In this document: in pieces, positions 1 to 9,249 of the stretch
How positions within the stretch are numbered: position 1 is the stretch's first letter
Layout: each line of letters opens with the position of its first letter
Source of the DNA: Phoronis australis
Lineage: Eukaryota; Phoronida; Phoronidae
Length of the DNA stretch: 36,223 bases
Assembly (NCBI GenBank): GCA_002633005.1
Contig: NMRA01000159.1
Span: 317,855 to 354,077 of the forward strand
Direction: 5' to 3'
Translations under genes and position numbers: made by a program
Notes under the pieces: generated by a model
What the model saw: only the letters and a program-made list of their open reading frames with translations
What the model was told of the DNA's origin: nothing
The model's database searches: none

Positions 1-296
1 AACTGAATTAATCAAACCGTGACTTGGAGTGGTGCGAAGCTATGTTCACGAGTGGCTGAACCGTGATGTCTGTAGCCTGAGAGCAGACTGGCAGCGCTCG
101 GAATGGAAATGACATCATAATTTTTATTCAAAAACGTTCAAATGCAAAGATTAAAATATTTATTTTCATATTTTATTGAAGATCACATAGTGCGTAGCTT
201 TCAAATCCTTCCGGTGTTATTCAAAATATTCAAATCTATGACATACATGTAGACTGCTAGACTTGAGTGACACCACCTGATGATCTCATTTGACAG

Positions 297-1223
297 GTAA
301 CGAAAATATACACCGACTGACCCGTCAGACTGGGTACGTGTTACGTGTGCACCTGGAAGACTTTGAGGGCAACAAGGCGAAAGCCTCATACAAAAAGTTC
401 TTTGTTGCCTCGGAGACTCTTAACTATGTTTTGACCATCGACCAATACTTTGGAGACGCAGGTACACAAGCCAGTATCGCATAATAATAGTTTGTATTAC
501 ATGATTTTACATGGATTCTCATCAATCATCTCTAAGAATTCATCTGAGTTGTATGGCATGGCATAAATGGTTGGTAAGAATTCATATTCGAAATTTCATC
601 GAAAGTCGTGGCTTCGCTGCACTAGCTGGAGCATTAGAAGAGAAATTACGCCAAATTTTTGTTTAAGTTTGGTCTTGTGAAAGTGATTTAACTCAACCGG
701 ATTCCAACATATAATTGTAGGCGAAGCCTATCGACCAGGGACTACTAGCGCTCTTCCGTTCACGGGGGAAAACGTGACATGCCCTCAGGCCAACTTTTCA
801 ACCGTTCTTATTCTCGACCTCCGCATTTTTGTGACAGCAAATTTGCGAAATTGTGTAGAACTGTTTTTCAGAACATTTGCCGATATCACAAATCATTCAT
901 AACCTAGGAATGGAGATATTTAGAGCTCCTTGAGCAAATTTATTCATTGGTGTGTTTCAGGTGATTCGATGACGTTCCACGACGCTGAACAGTTCAGTAC
1001 TAAGGACAGAGACAACGACCAATTGACTGACGGCAGCTGTTCTAACTACCACAAAGGCGGCTGGTGGTACAAGCACTATGTTTGTGTCAAGTCCAACCTC
1101 AACGGAGAGTACGGTAAAAGCAAAGGCTACGGAGGTATCTTCTGGGACGAGTTCAAAGGTTACACATCACTGAAGAGAGCCAGTATGATGATCAGACCTG
1201 TCAACTTCACATCTACTCAATGA
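297..1223 (+). CDS. Fibrinogen-related (FReD) protein, last two exons, 5' part outside window
   Basis: Two exons, 297-461 and 961-1223, encode the C-terminal half of a fibrinogen C-terminal domain. Splice signals are visible: acceptor tttgacag before 297, donor GTACAC at 462, acceptor gtgtttcag ending at 960. The first exon is 55 codons long and symmetric (phase 1-1), so the join reads through as ...FGDAGDSM. Hallmarks are GNENIHRLT near the start, the calcium-site-like KDRDND, a cysteine pair around a GGWWY motif, SNLNGEYG, and a terminal MMIRPV before the TGA at 1221. Family members are usually secreted or membrane-bound lectins or adhesion proteins that bind acetylated or sugar ligands; that role is inferred here. 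Earlier exons must lie left of the window, so the full domain architecture is unknown. A possible N-glycosylation site (NFT) lies near the C-terminus. No clear AATAAA was seen just downstream. Confidence 0.9.
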
Positions 1224-3013
1224 CTTTGTACATGTACGTTCTGTACAGATCGGTAGCAGCCCTTCGTTAACATAAACATGTTAAAAACAATATTACACAT
1301 TTTTGGGTGAATTAACACTAATACCAGATTCGTCCTTATATTCACTGTACAGTTATGAAGGAGATTGCCAGTATACATAACAAACAGATAAATTAAAATG
1401 GCAGATATTTGTTTTCTCACCTTTGCATAACAGACATACCTGTAAGAACGGGTGTTCTGGTTCTATTTATCCGTATTGCGAAATACACTTATTCTCTCGT
1501 TTACGACTTTATCCATATGTCTCCCTTTAACAATCATCGCAGAAGACTTCGGCCTCTAACTCTCGTCAAAGCAGGTCTAAGCAAAAGATTACTTGTTGGT
1601 GATATTTTTTGATGCTGCAGATAATTAGTCGAGTTAAACACAATGTTATGTATTTTTTTAACTGACGAGTAATTAATTAAACATATTGGTTTTTTACCAA
1701 AATTTGTAACCTCCTAGGAGTGCATGGAAAGTGATTCACCACATGTCTTTTTACAGTTTTGGGATTTTATAACAACTGTGCCTTGTTTGCTAGTTGTGTA
1801 ACTTAAAGTCTTTGAAAAACTGTCAGCTTTAGGGTGAGGCTTTTGGACAACAACAATAATCTGTCATTGATCCATCGGAGCTACTCACCTCTTGATTGTC
1901 CTACACCATATTTGATAATGGCTTTGGTTCATTGCTAGAGTCCAGTAACTTTATTCAAAGAATAGTTTTGGAACTAGAAGTAACATTTTGGAGGAAGTTT
2001 GTGGGTTTTCATGTTTTGAACTATCTCGTCAACTTTTCTTTTATTCAGTATAAATATTCTGTTAGCTACCCTAGAATTCATATTGCTTGGAGAGAGGCTG
2101 CTGCTTGCTTCATATCACAGATACCCAGCACTAAAAAGCTGCAACAGTTACGGGTCATCAATTGAATGTGCTGTCTTCTTGTTAGCCACAGTCGATGCAG
2201 TCTAGAGTAAATCATATGCTACAGGGGGACGAAGCCCAATGTGCTCAAGGAGCCTTGTACCCGGGACGAGCCGCTAACGGAATAGAGAGTAGACACCGTC
2301 TCTCCTTTCGAGTCCCGCACGTGGTTCGAGTACACGGAGTACCTCAGCGTGGCAACCAAGAACAAGTCTACTGTACCCCCTACTCAGGGATAAGTAGACA
2401 GGGTACGCCACAAAGCCACCAAGTATGGAACGCCTCTAGAGTCACCTTCTGACGGGTCTTTTCTCACACGTTACGAGTCATCGAAGCACGTCAGAGTTGA
2501 CTCGAAATGTACTTCCCAAATGTGTCAAGTTACCGCCCATTTACTGTGGGACCAATAAGTCGTTGTTGCTCAGCTATGACGTATGGTTCGATGTCAGTCA
2601 GCTTACGCCCCAACTGACCCGATATTTGACTAGCCTAAAAGGTCATTAGCCATCCCACTTTGCATTTGACGAATAAGGGACAAGTTAACATTCACACTCG
2701 TATCAATTAAATGAATCATAATCCACCTCTGTGGAGTGTAGCACCCAGCAACAGTATAACGGTGGCTTCTGAGTTAGAATAGCATGCAACGTCAAACTGT
2801 TATAAATATAAATATAAACGAGGCAATGCTGTGAATGACGAGGAGTGGATGACTGTGACCTTGGGGTCACGGTGATTTTCACAGTGCTGTGCCAACAGTT
2901 GTTGGTTTTATTCGCTTGATCACTGAAGATGTACCCGTAGGTATTACAGTCTTGTTCAGTGGAGACAGGCTGTCGTGTAGATTGTGAGGTTGTGTTTTTA
3001 TACGAGGCAGTAT
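1224..3013. other. Non-coding stretch
   Basis: No convincing coding region, RNA gene or transposon end is visible. A richer-GC patch at about 2220-2560 reads open for short spans but has stops and no recognisable motif. A TA-rich word, TATAAATATAAATATAAA, lies near 2800. It could be part of an old retroelement or a promoter, but nothing else supports either reading. Confidence 0.4.
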
Positions 3014-3166
3014 CAGTGGCGAATTTAAGGGCGGGGGGGGGGTAAGGGGACCATGCCCTCCCCTAATATTCTCCCAAATTCCATTTGGTAATACGGGGGT
3101 GCAAATGTCTGACGGGCTAATACTCCGCCCTGGCCCCCCTAACTCAAAATTCTGGATGTGCCCCTG
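3014..3166. mobile_element. Short TIR element, CAGTGGCGGAT family, copy 1
   Basis: A 153-bp non-autonomous element. The left end is CAGTGGCGAATTTAAGG followed by a G run. The right end, read on the other strand, is CAGGGGCACATCCAG, then AATTTTGAGTTAGGGGGG. The interior closely matches the element at 29944-30098, for example gggaccatgc near the left end and tgtctgacggg in the middle. The 5-bp flanks (AGTAT and AGTGC) match at three of five positions, consistent with a decayed target duplication. It encodes no protein. Confidence 0.75.
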
Positions 3167-3524
3167 AGTGCTGGCCATTTTTATAATATATTTTTACGTC
3201 AAATGCTCAGTGAAGACAGGGTATGCTAAAAGTTGTTTTTTTTGTGAGAAAGTGGTGGCCTGTTATTGTTTGTTCTTAGAAGTAGTAAAAACTAAAACGC
3301 CGTAAATTGCATTAAATTGGTCAGTGAAAAAAGTCTTTTAATAAATTTTACTGGTACCACAGCATCATTTTAATGCGTTTAACCGTGTTTTTCTGTTTTT
3401 TAACTTTCGTCGGTAATGGCCTTCATACAGGGAAATGAATGTTTCTTGCACTTCTTAGCCAAGTACGAGTAGGGATTTGCATGAACACTTAAACATGTGC
3501 GTTTGAACTTAAAACATTAAGTAG

Positions 3525-3806
3525 CATAGGCGGATTTAAGGGGGTCGTCCCCCCTGGCTGCCACACGCAAAATGAAACAGCAACAGCGTGAACCGTGAGG
3601 AAATATAGAGTTCAGCAACTAGGACCGGTAGCGGATGAGGGGCTCACATACCAGAGGAATCGTGTCCACCGATAGATTTTCTGAAGGGAACGTCCACATC
3701 CCGGCCCCCGCAACTTTCGGGCCCCTGTGCACATACAATAGCGCTTTGCCCAATTCCCCAAGGCAACATGTTGGGCACCCCTTATGGTATCCTAGATCCG
3801 CCACTG
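3525..3806. mobile_element. Short TIR element, CAGTGGCGGAT family, copy 2
   Basis: A 282-bp element flanked by a perfect 5-bp target duplication AGTAG (3520-3524 and 3807-3811). The left end is CATAGGCGGATTTAAGG. The right end, read on the other strand, is CAGTGGCGGATCTAGG. The same two end types occur in reverse order in the 722-bp element at 8008-8729, and about 50 bp inside the right end also match that element (GCCCAACATGTTG versus GCCCAACATTTTG). This copy therefore looks like an internally deleted relative in the opposite orientation. No transposase is present. Confidence 0.85.
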
Positions 3807-3811
3807 AGTAG

Positions 3812-4734
3812 AGATGTCTTTAATAAAGGGACAATGTCTCTCTAATTGAGAAGCCATACGGTGTCCAGAGGCATGACATTTGAATTTTATGATTACCATA
3901 ACAATACTTCTGTTTCTTTTCAAGATAAGTTTGAAGGACTGTATAACACAATATATGAAATTGCTTAGCAATACAAGTGTTTGAGATTTACCTAGGAATA
4001 GCAGTTTCACCTTCAACAGCGGTGGTGATATCAGGTGTCCCAAAAGCATTCAGCTGATATAGGAGCTATGGGATGTCCCGATAAAAATTGGCACAAAGTA
4101 ATTTTATGTTATTTCCATTGAGAACATGAATTATGTAAGAAAAGCTGACACATCCTTGGGGGATGATTGATAATGAGGATGTTTTCTGTTTTTCATCGTA
4201 GGTTTGGCCTAGTAATTAAAAATACATCCAATCAAGATCATGTCAGAAATTTATTAATGCCCAGGCTTCTAATTGAGGCTTTATCATAGTCACAGGTCTT
4301 TGAACAGCAATTAAGCCATGACCACAAATATCAAGGCTTTAAAATAACATTTAAAGCCAGTCGAGAGCAGAATCCCACAAATAACAACGTCAAACATACA
4401 CAGGAAGGAATTGTCAGAACAAACTAACAACTTAATGAATCCTTCCCACCCAATGCAGAAACTCTAGTATAACAGATTACAAGTTACTAGCTTGTGAAAG
4501 ACCATTTCAACTGGTAAATTAACATGAGCACCTCGCCTATGAATATGAACTTGTAATAGAATTTACAAATCGCAGTGTTTTCTGATACACTTGTAAGCTG
4601 TGAGTTTCTCTAATGTATAGTGAAGATACAAGTTCGTCAAGCCAAGATAGGTTGTTACTTGAGAGAGGACATGGAGAACATTCTGCCGAGCTATTCATTC
4701 TTGGTATGTAGATCAGCATTTGTGGACATGTTTC
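3812..4734. other. Non-coding stretch
   Basis: AT-rich sequence with no supported gene, RNA or repeat end. The short ORFs here lack recognisable motifs and splice context. The right limit is approximate, because the decayed end of the integrase-core pseudogene fades out around 4735. Confidence 0.4.
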
Positions 4735-5230
4735 TCGAACAGCTCAAGTACAGCAGTGAGATTGCTGTGAGGCAGTGCCAACACTTGCAGAACAAACAGC
4801 CAGTATGAGTTGCCCTTCTCTGTTCACAAACCATGGTGGTTCCATTGACCTTAAAAGGCTTTCAATGATTGATTAATTTTGAGTAAAAACACATAGTGCA
4901 AGCACCAAAAGGACAGCTGATCATCTGGATCCAAAACACGTTTCTCCTCTAAAAAATGAAACATCTCATGGTACACATTGGTGACACCACGCCACATATC
5001 TCGCCACAGTCTTTCTATCCTCTGATTGTGCACACTTTTTCCTTGAATGGAACTCCCTCTGTCTAGACCACGGAACATTTCCATGAAAGCACCATGGTCA
5101 CATCTAACTCGAGAGGGTACACCTTACTTCATTACCGCTTTTTGAAAGCAATCAAAGACAGTTGTAGAACAGTTGTTAAAGGATGCTTTCCCATACACCA
5201 GGAACCCAGTGTCACTGTCTATTCCAGTAT
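4735..5230 (-). pseudogene. Integrase-core (rve-like) transposase-derived pseudogene, copy A
   Basis: On the minus strand, an exon starts after a strong acceptor (tttgttttag, exon from 5230). It reads into a conserved integrase-core family common in animal genomes: KASFNNCSTTV, then [11 protein letters not shown] (a catalytic-Asp region), [15 protein letters not shown], and [15 protein letters not shown]. The frame is broken by at least three stops: TAA at 5124-5126, directly before GVPSRVR; TAA at 4851-4853; and TGA at 4824-4826. Homology-like residues (WNHH, TEKGN) continue beyond the last two stops in the same frame. The N-terminal part is not visible. The intact family resembles DDE integrases and may be a domesticated or mobile transposase; this copy cannot make the full domain. 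The gap-side copy carries the first stop too. Confidence 0.8.
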
Positions 5231-5767
5231 CTAAAACAAAAGATGTACTTATAGTGTATATAAGACAGGAAAAATATAGACATGTTTCTGAACAGTTAGT
5301 ATTTAATATTAAAAATGTGATATGCACATTAGCAACAAACATTTATGGCACCCCATGTAAGCACATTTGCAGTACTGCACTAAGGCACTCGGTCTCACAG
5401 GGGCTACTATCTTTTATCAGAAATTATAGTTGAAACTTGATCATTCGTGACCCACTAAATACCTTTAAACAAATAAGCAGAAACCATGAGGTGAAATTAC
5501 AGCTGACTTAAGCCCATCGCATTTGTCGTATGACGGGACAGTATATGATGTGTCAGCGACAGAAGTTAAGGAAAATCACGATAGTGAAGAGACCGTGGTA
5601 CAACATTTGGGACACAAGATGGCACACAACTGACATTTTATTTTCTGCTTTTTGCATAGAACATTAGTATCCCCAAACTATTGCTTTCTCATTTTCAAGT
5701 TTTGTACCATAGCTACCATCAAACAAAGTTTTGAAAAATTGTGAGCATTCACAACATTAGAAGCCTT
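4927..5767. repeat. Near-identical duplicated block, copy A (left of gap)
   Basis: This block reappears at 6317-7158 with a constant offset of 1390 (1391 after one 1-bp indel near 5635). About a dozen substitutions are visible in some 840 bp, mostly in the last 300 bp. Copy A runs right up to the N run, and copy B starts immediately after it. This is what results when two allelic contig ends fail to merge, although a true tandem duplication is possible. Confidence 0.95.
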
Positions 5768-6316
5768 NNNNNNNNNNNNNNNNNNNNNNNNNNNNNNNNN
5801 NNNNNNNNNNNNNNNNNNNNNNNNNNNNNNNNNNNNNNNNNNNNNNNNNNNNNNNNNNNNNNNNNNNNNNNNNNNNNNNNNNNNNNNNNNNNNNNNNNNN
5901 NNNNNNNNNNNNNNNNNNNNNNNNNNNNNNNNNNNNNNNNNNNNNNNNNNNNNNNNNNNNNNNNNNNNNNNNNNNNNNNNNNNNNNNNNNNNNNNNNNNN
6001 NNNNNNNNNNNNNNNNNNNNNNNNNNNNNNNNNNNNNNNNNNNNNNNNNNNNNNNNNNNNNNNNNNNNNNNNNNNNNNNNNNNNNNNNNNNNNNNNNNNN
6101 NNNNNNNNNNNNNNNNNNNNNNNNNNNNNNNNNNNNNNNNNNNNNNNNNNNNNNNNNNNNNNNNNNNNNNNNNNNNNNNNNNNNNNNNNNNNNNNNNNNN
6201 NNNNNNNNNNNNNNNNNNNNNNNNNNNNNNNNNNNNNNNNNNNNNNNNNNNNNNNNNNNNNNNNNNNNNNNNNNNNNNNNNNNNNNNNNNNNNNNNNNNN
6301 NNNNNNNNNNNNNNNN
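5768..6316. other. Assembly gap (549 N)
   Basis: A run of N. The flanking sequences are copies of each other, so the real gap may be zero or negative in length. Confidence 1.
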
Positions 6317-6620
6317 GGATCCAAAACACGTTTCTCCTCTAAAAAATGAAACATCTCATGGTACACATTGGTGACACCACGCCACATATCTCGCCACAGT
6401 CTTTCTATCCTCTGATTGTGCACACTTTTTCCTTGAATGGAACTCCCTCTGTCTAGACCACGGAACATTTCCATGAAAGCACCATGGTCACATCTAACTC
6501 GAGAGGGTACACCTTACTTCATTACCGCTTTTTGAAAGCAATCAAAGACAGTTGTAGAACAGTTGTTAAAGGATGCTTTCCCATACACCAGGAACCCAGT
6601 GTCACTGTCTATTCCAGTAT
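6317..6620 (-). pseudogene. Integrase-core pseudogene, copy B (truncated by gap)
   Basis: The second copy of the minus-strand integrase-core exon. It runs from the same acceptor (exon start 6620) through [11 protein letters not shown] and HNQRIERLW to the gap edge, where the frame ends at RVLD. The in-frame TAA before GVPSRVR is conserved at 6514-6516, so the stop predates the divergence of the two copies. No coding-frame rescue is visible. Confidence 0.8.
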
Positions 6621-7158
6621 CTAAAACAAAAGATGTACTTATAGTGTATATAAGACAGGAAAAATATAGACATGTTTCTGAACAGTTACTATTTAATATT
6701 AAAAATGTGATATGCACATTAGCAACAAACATTTATGGCACCCCATGTAAGCACATTTGCAGTACTGCACTAAGGCACTCGGTCTCACAGGGGCTACTAT
6801 CTTTTATCAGAAATTATAGTTGAAACTTGATCATTCGTGACCCACTAAATACCTTTAAACAAACAAGCAGAAACCATGAGGTGAAATTACAGCTGACTTA
6901 AGCCCATCACATTTGTCGTATGACGGGACAGTATGTGATGTGTCAGCGACAGAAGTTAGAGAAAATCATGATAGTGAAGAGACCGTGGTGCAACATTTGG
7001 GACACAAGATGGCACAACAACTGACGTTTTACTTTCTACTTTTTGCATAGAACATTAGTATCCCCAAACTATTGCTTTCTCATTTTCAAGTTTTGTACCA
7101 TAGCTACCATCAAACAAAGTTTTGAAAAATTGTGAGCATTCACAACATTAGAAGCCTT
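6317..7158. repeat. Near-identical duplicated block, copy B (right of gap)
   Basis: This is the counterpart of 4927-5767. It starts abruptly at GGATCC next to the gap. Beyond 7158 the sequence continues into the repeat array with no counterpart left of the gap, as expected if the two contigs overlap by exactly this block. Confidence 0.95.
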
Positions 7159-8007
7159 TAAAAATAAACAAGAGCAACGCAGGGCGTTGAAATGCGCCCA
7201 CAAATGCTCAGCAAATGGAGTGCTTCTAAGGGTTTTTATTTCTATCAGAAAAATGGCCACTGGATGGCGCAAAATATGTTGAAGTCATCCGAAAACGGGA
7301 ACAGGTCTTTAATAGAAAGCTATCAGATTTCATAAAAATCCGTCAAGGAACTTCAGAGAAACAGAGGAAAACAGAAAAAATGAAATTGTCACCAAGGGGC
7401 ACATCATTGGTCACATCCGTCTGAAAATCGTTATCATCGTCCGTAGTCAACTTCATATAAATACACTTGCTAAATTTCATAAAGATTCTGCAGTGGGTTT
7501 AAGAGAGAACAGCTATGCCTGCAAAAAAACAAAAGTGCCACAGTAGGCAAAGTCGTCAGAAAAACACGGTCAACCATCCTCTTCACACTAAGAACATATG
7601 TGCTAATTTTCACAAACATCCTTAGAGTGCTTTATAGGTTTCATAGAGGGGCAGACGCCAAAAATAGACAAGAAAACAGTAAAAATTGCCACTAGATGGC
7701 ACAAAATACGTTCAACCCATAACAAAATAGGAAAATGTCACCGCTTCTTTAATAGAAACCTATTTACAAAATTTCACACAAATCCATCAAGGAACTTCAG
7801 AGAAACAGAGGAAAATGAAAAAAAAATGCCGGAAAATGGTGTCATACCACTAATTGAAGCCCATGTGAAAAATTTCATGAAAATCCGTTGATGACATTTG
7901 AAGAAAGAGGTGAACATAAAAAATAAAAATTGCCACTAGGGGGCACACCGATAGTCCGATCCGTCTGAAAGCCGTCGTAGTTTGTTGTCGACTTGATACA
8001 AGTACAC

Positions 8008-8729
8008 CAGTGGCGGATCTAGGATATCACAAGGGGGGGCCCAACATTTTGTCCGGCCGTAAGCATTTGCGCAAACCACGATTGTAGATGCGCATAGCAC
8101 CGAATGGGGAGAGGTCGGGAGGAGGGTTTGCCCCCCTCCCGCCCAGGAAAATTTTCTGCTTTTTCCTCTAAAAATCAAAAATTTTCCTTGATTTCTAAAG
8201 TATTATCCAAGAAAACAACACAGGAAAAACTGCGAGTTCCACAGATTCGAACTCATGACCTGGCTGATAGGACGCGCGTGCTTTACCACTACACCACCAA
8301 GATATCACTACTAACCTAAAACTAAGAGACCTACTTATTTATGGTCCACAGCGTTTGCGCGCGAAACCTACTTCTTTTTGTAATGCTTATTACACGTTTT
8401 ATATTTTGTGCAATCGGCCCTTAACAATTTTTTTTTGTATTTAAAATAGTCATCAAATGCCCAAAAGACCAAATCCGTTTTTCGTGTTGGCAATAATGAC
8501 GGGATTGCTTTGGAAATCGTCTTAAGTTAAGGTTTGACAAAGAGAGAATTAATGAGTTTCTGAGTGATTCACTAAGGCTTAGATTAAAATTCACATCTTA
8601 CCAACAGCTTCTGTTTTTTCATCGTCACTCAGGTTCCATTTTCTTTAAAAAATGAAGTAAATTTTCTTCATTGCACAGTGGAGCAGACGACGGAAANGGG
8701 CTCCCCGGGCCCCCTTAAATCCGCCTATG
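8008..8729. mobile_element. 722-bp TIR element inserted in the repeat array
   Basis: Flanked by a perfect 5-bp target duplication TACAC (8003-8007 and 8730-8734). The left end is CAGTGGCGGATCTAGG; the right end, read on the other strand, is CATAGGCGGATTTAAGG, with G-rich runs just inside both. Removing the element plus one TACAC rejoins the array unit: ...agtacac is followed by tacctcaattt..., comparable to the uninterrupted unit near 7460. It contains a tRNA-like region on the minus strand but no transposase. One ambiguous base (N) lies near 8697. Confidence 0.9.
8236..8300 (-). repeat. Degenerate tRNA-like (SINE head or tRNA pseudogene) inside the TIR element
   Basis: On the minus strand TGGTGTAGTGG (8287-8297) fits a polymerase III A box, and AGTTCGAATCT (8243-8253) resembles a B box, about 44 nt apart. 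A four-pair D stem (GTGT/GCAC) can be drawn, but the anticodon stem does not pair, so this is not a functional tRNA. It is probably a tRNA-derived remnant. Confidence 0.55.
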
Positions 8730-9249
8730 TACACTACCTCAATTTAGTACAGATCCTGCATAGTGTTAAGGAGAAACAACCATGGGCACAAAAAGCAAAC
8801 AAAATTGCCACCAGGAGGCGCCACAGTAGTCGAAGTCGTCAGAAAATCCCCGTCAGCTGTCCTCATCATAGTAACAACCTACAGTATATGCCAATTTTCA
8901 TAATCATCCTTGGATTAGTTTGGTTGATAGAGGGGCACACGCCAAAAAACAGACTCGAAGACAACAAAAATGGCCACTAGGTGGTTCAAAATACCGCTAA
9001 TATATCTGAAAGCGAGAGGTTAGCGTCATCTCACTGATAGGCCCTATATTTCAAATTTTATGAAAATCATTTGAGGATCTCTGACTAAGATATAGAAACA
9101 AGCGTAAAAATAAAATTGCCACTAGGGGGCACACCGGTAGTCGTATAGGTCTGAAATTCGTCATCATCTGTCGTCAGCTTCATAGAAACACATCTACCAA
9201 ATCTCTTCAAGATCCTGTGAGGGGTTTAGGAGATACAGATACGGACGCA

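Larger units (their letters stand above)
7200..9240 (+). repeat. Higher-order degenerate tandem repeat array with CTCF-like words
   Basis: A three-part unit recurs: (a) a GCCACTNGATGGCRCAAAAT-type segment at 7256, 7688 and 8973; (b) a GCCACTAGGGGGCACA-type segment at about 7388, 7932 and 9118; and (c) a GCCACnAG...AGTCGTCAG segment at about 7535 and 8807. Shared filler includes GGAACTTCAGAGAAACAGAG (twice) and CGTCTGAAA...CGTC words. The unit length is about 435 bp where uninterrupted (7256 to 7688). A 722-bp TIR element splits the second unit. No protein is encoded. Several words fit the published CTCF core CCASYAGRKGGCR. Confidence 0.8.

Noticed and set aside
2195-2900. Possible old LTR retroelement 3' end (GC-richer open patch, then TGTAGCACCC and a TATA-rich word)
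   Set aside because: No second LTR, primer site or recognisable domain could be found.
5741-6474. Open frames running through the first N run
   Set aside because: They are artefacts of reading N as open sequence.
8104-8319. Frame containing IRTHDLADRTRVLY
   Set aside because: It is a translation of the antisense tRNA-like region, not a gene.
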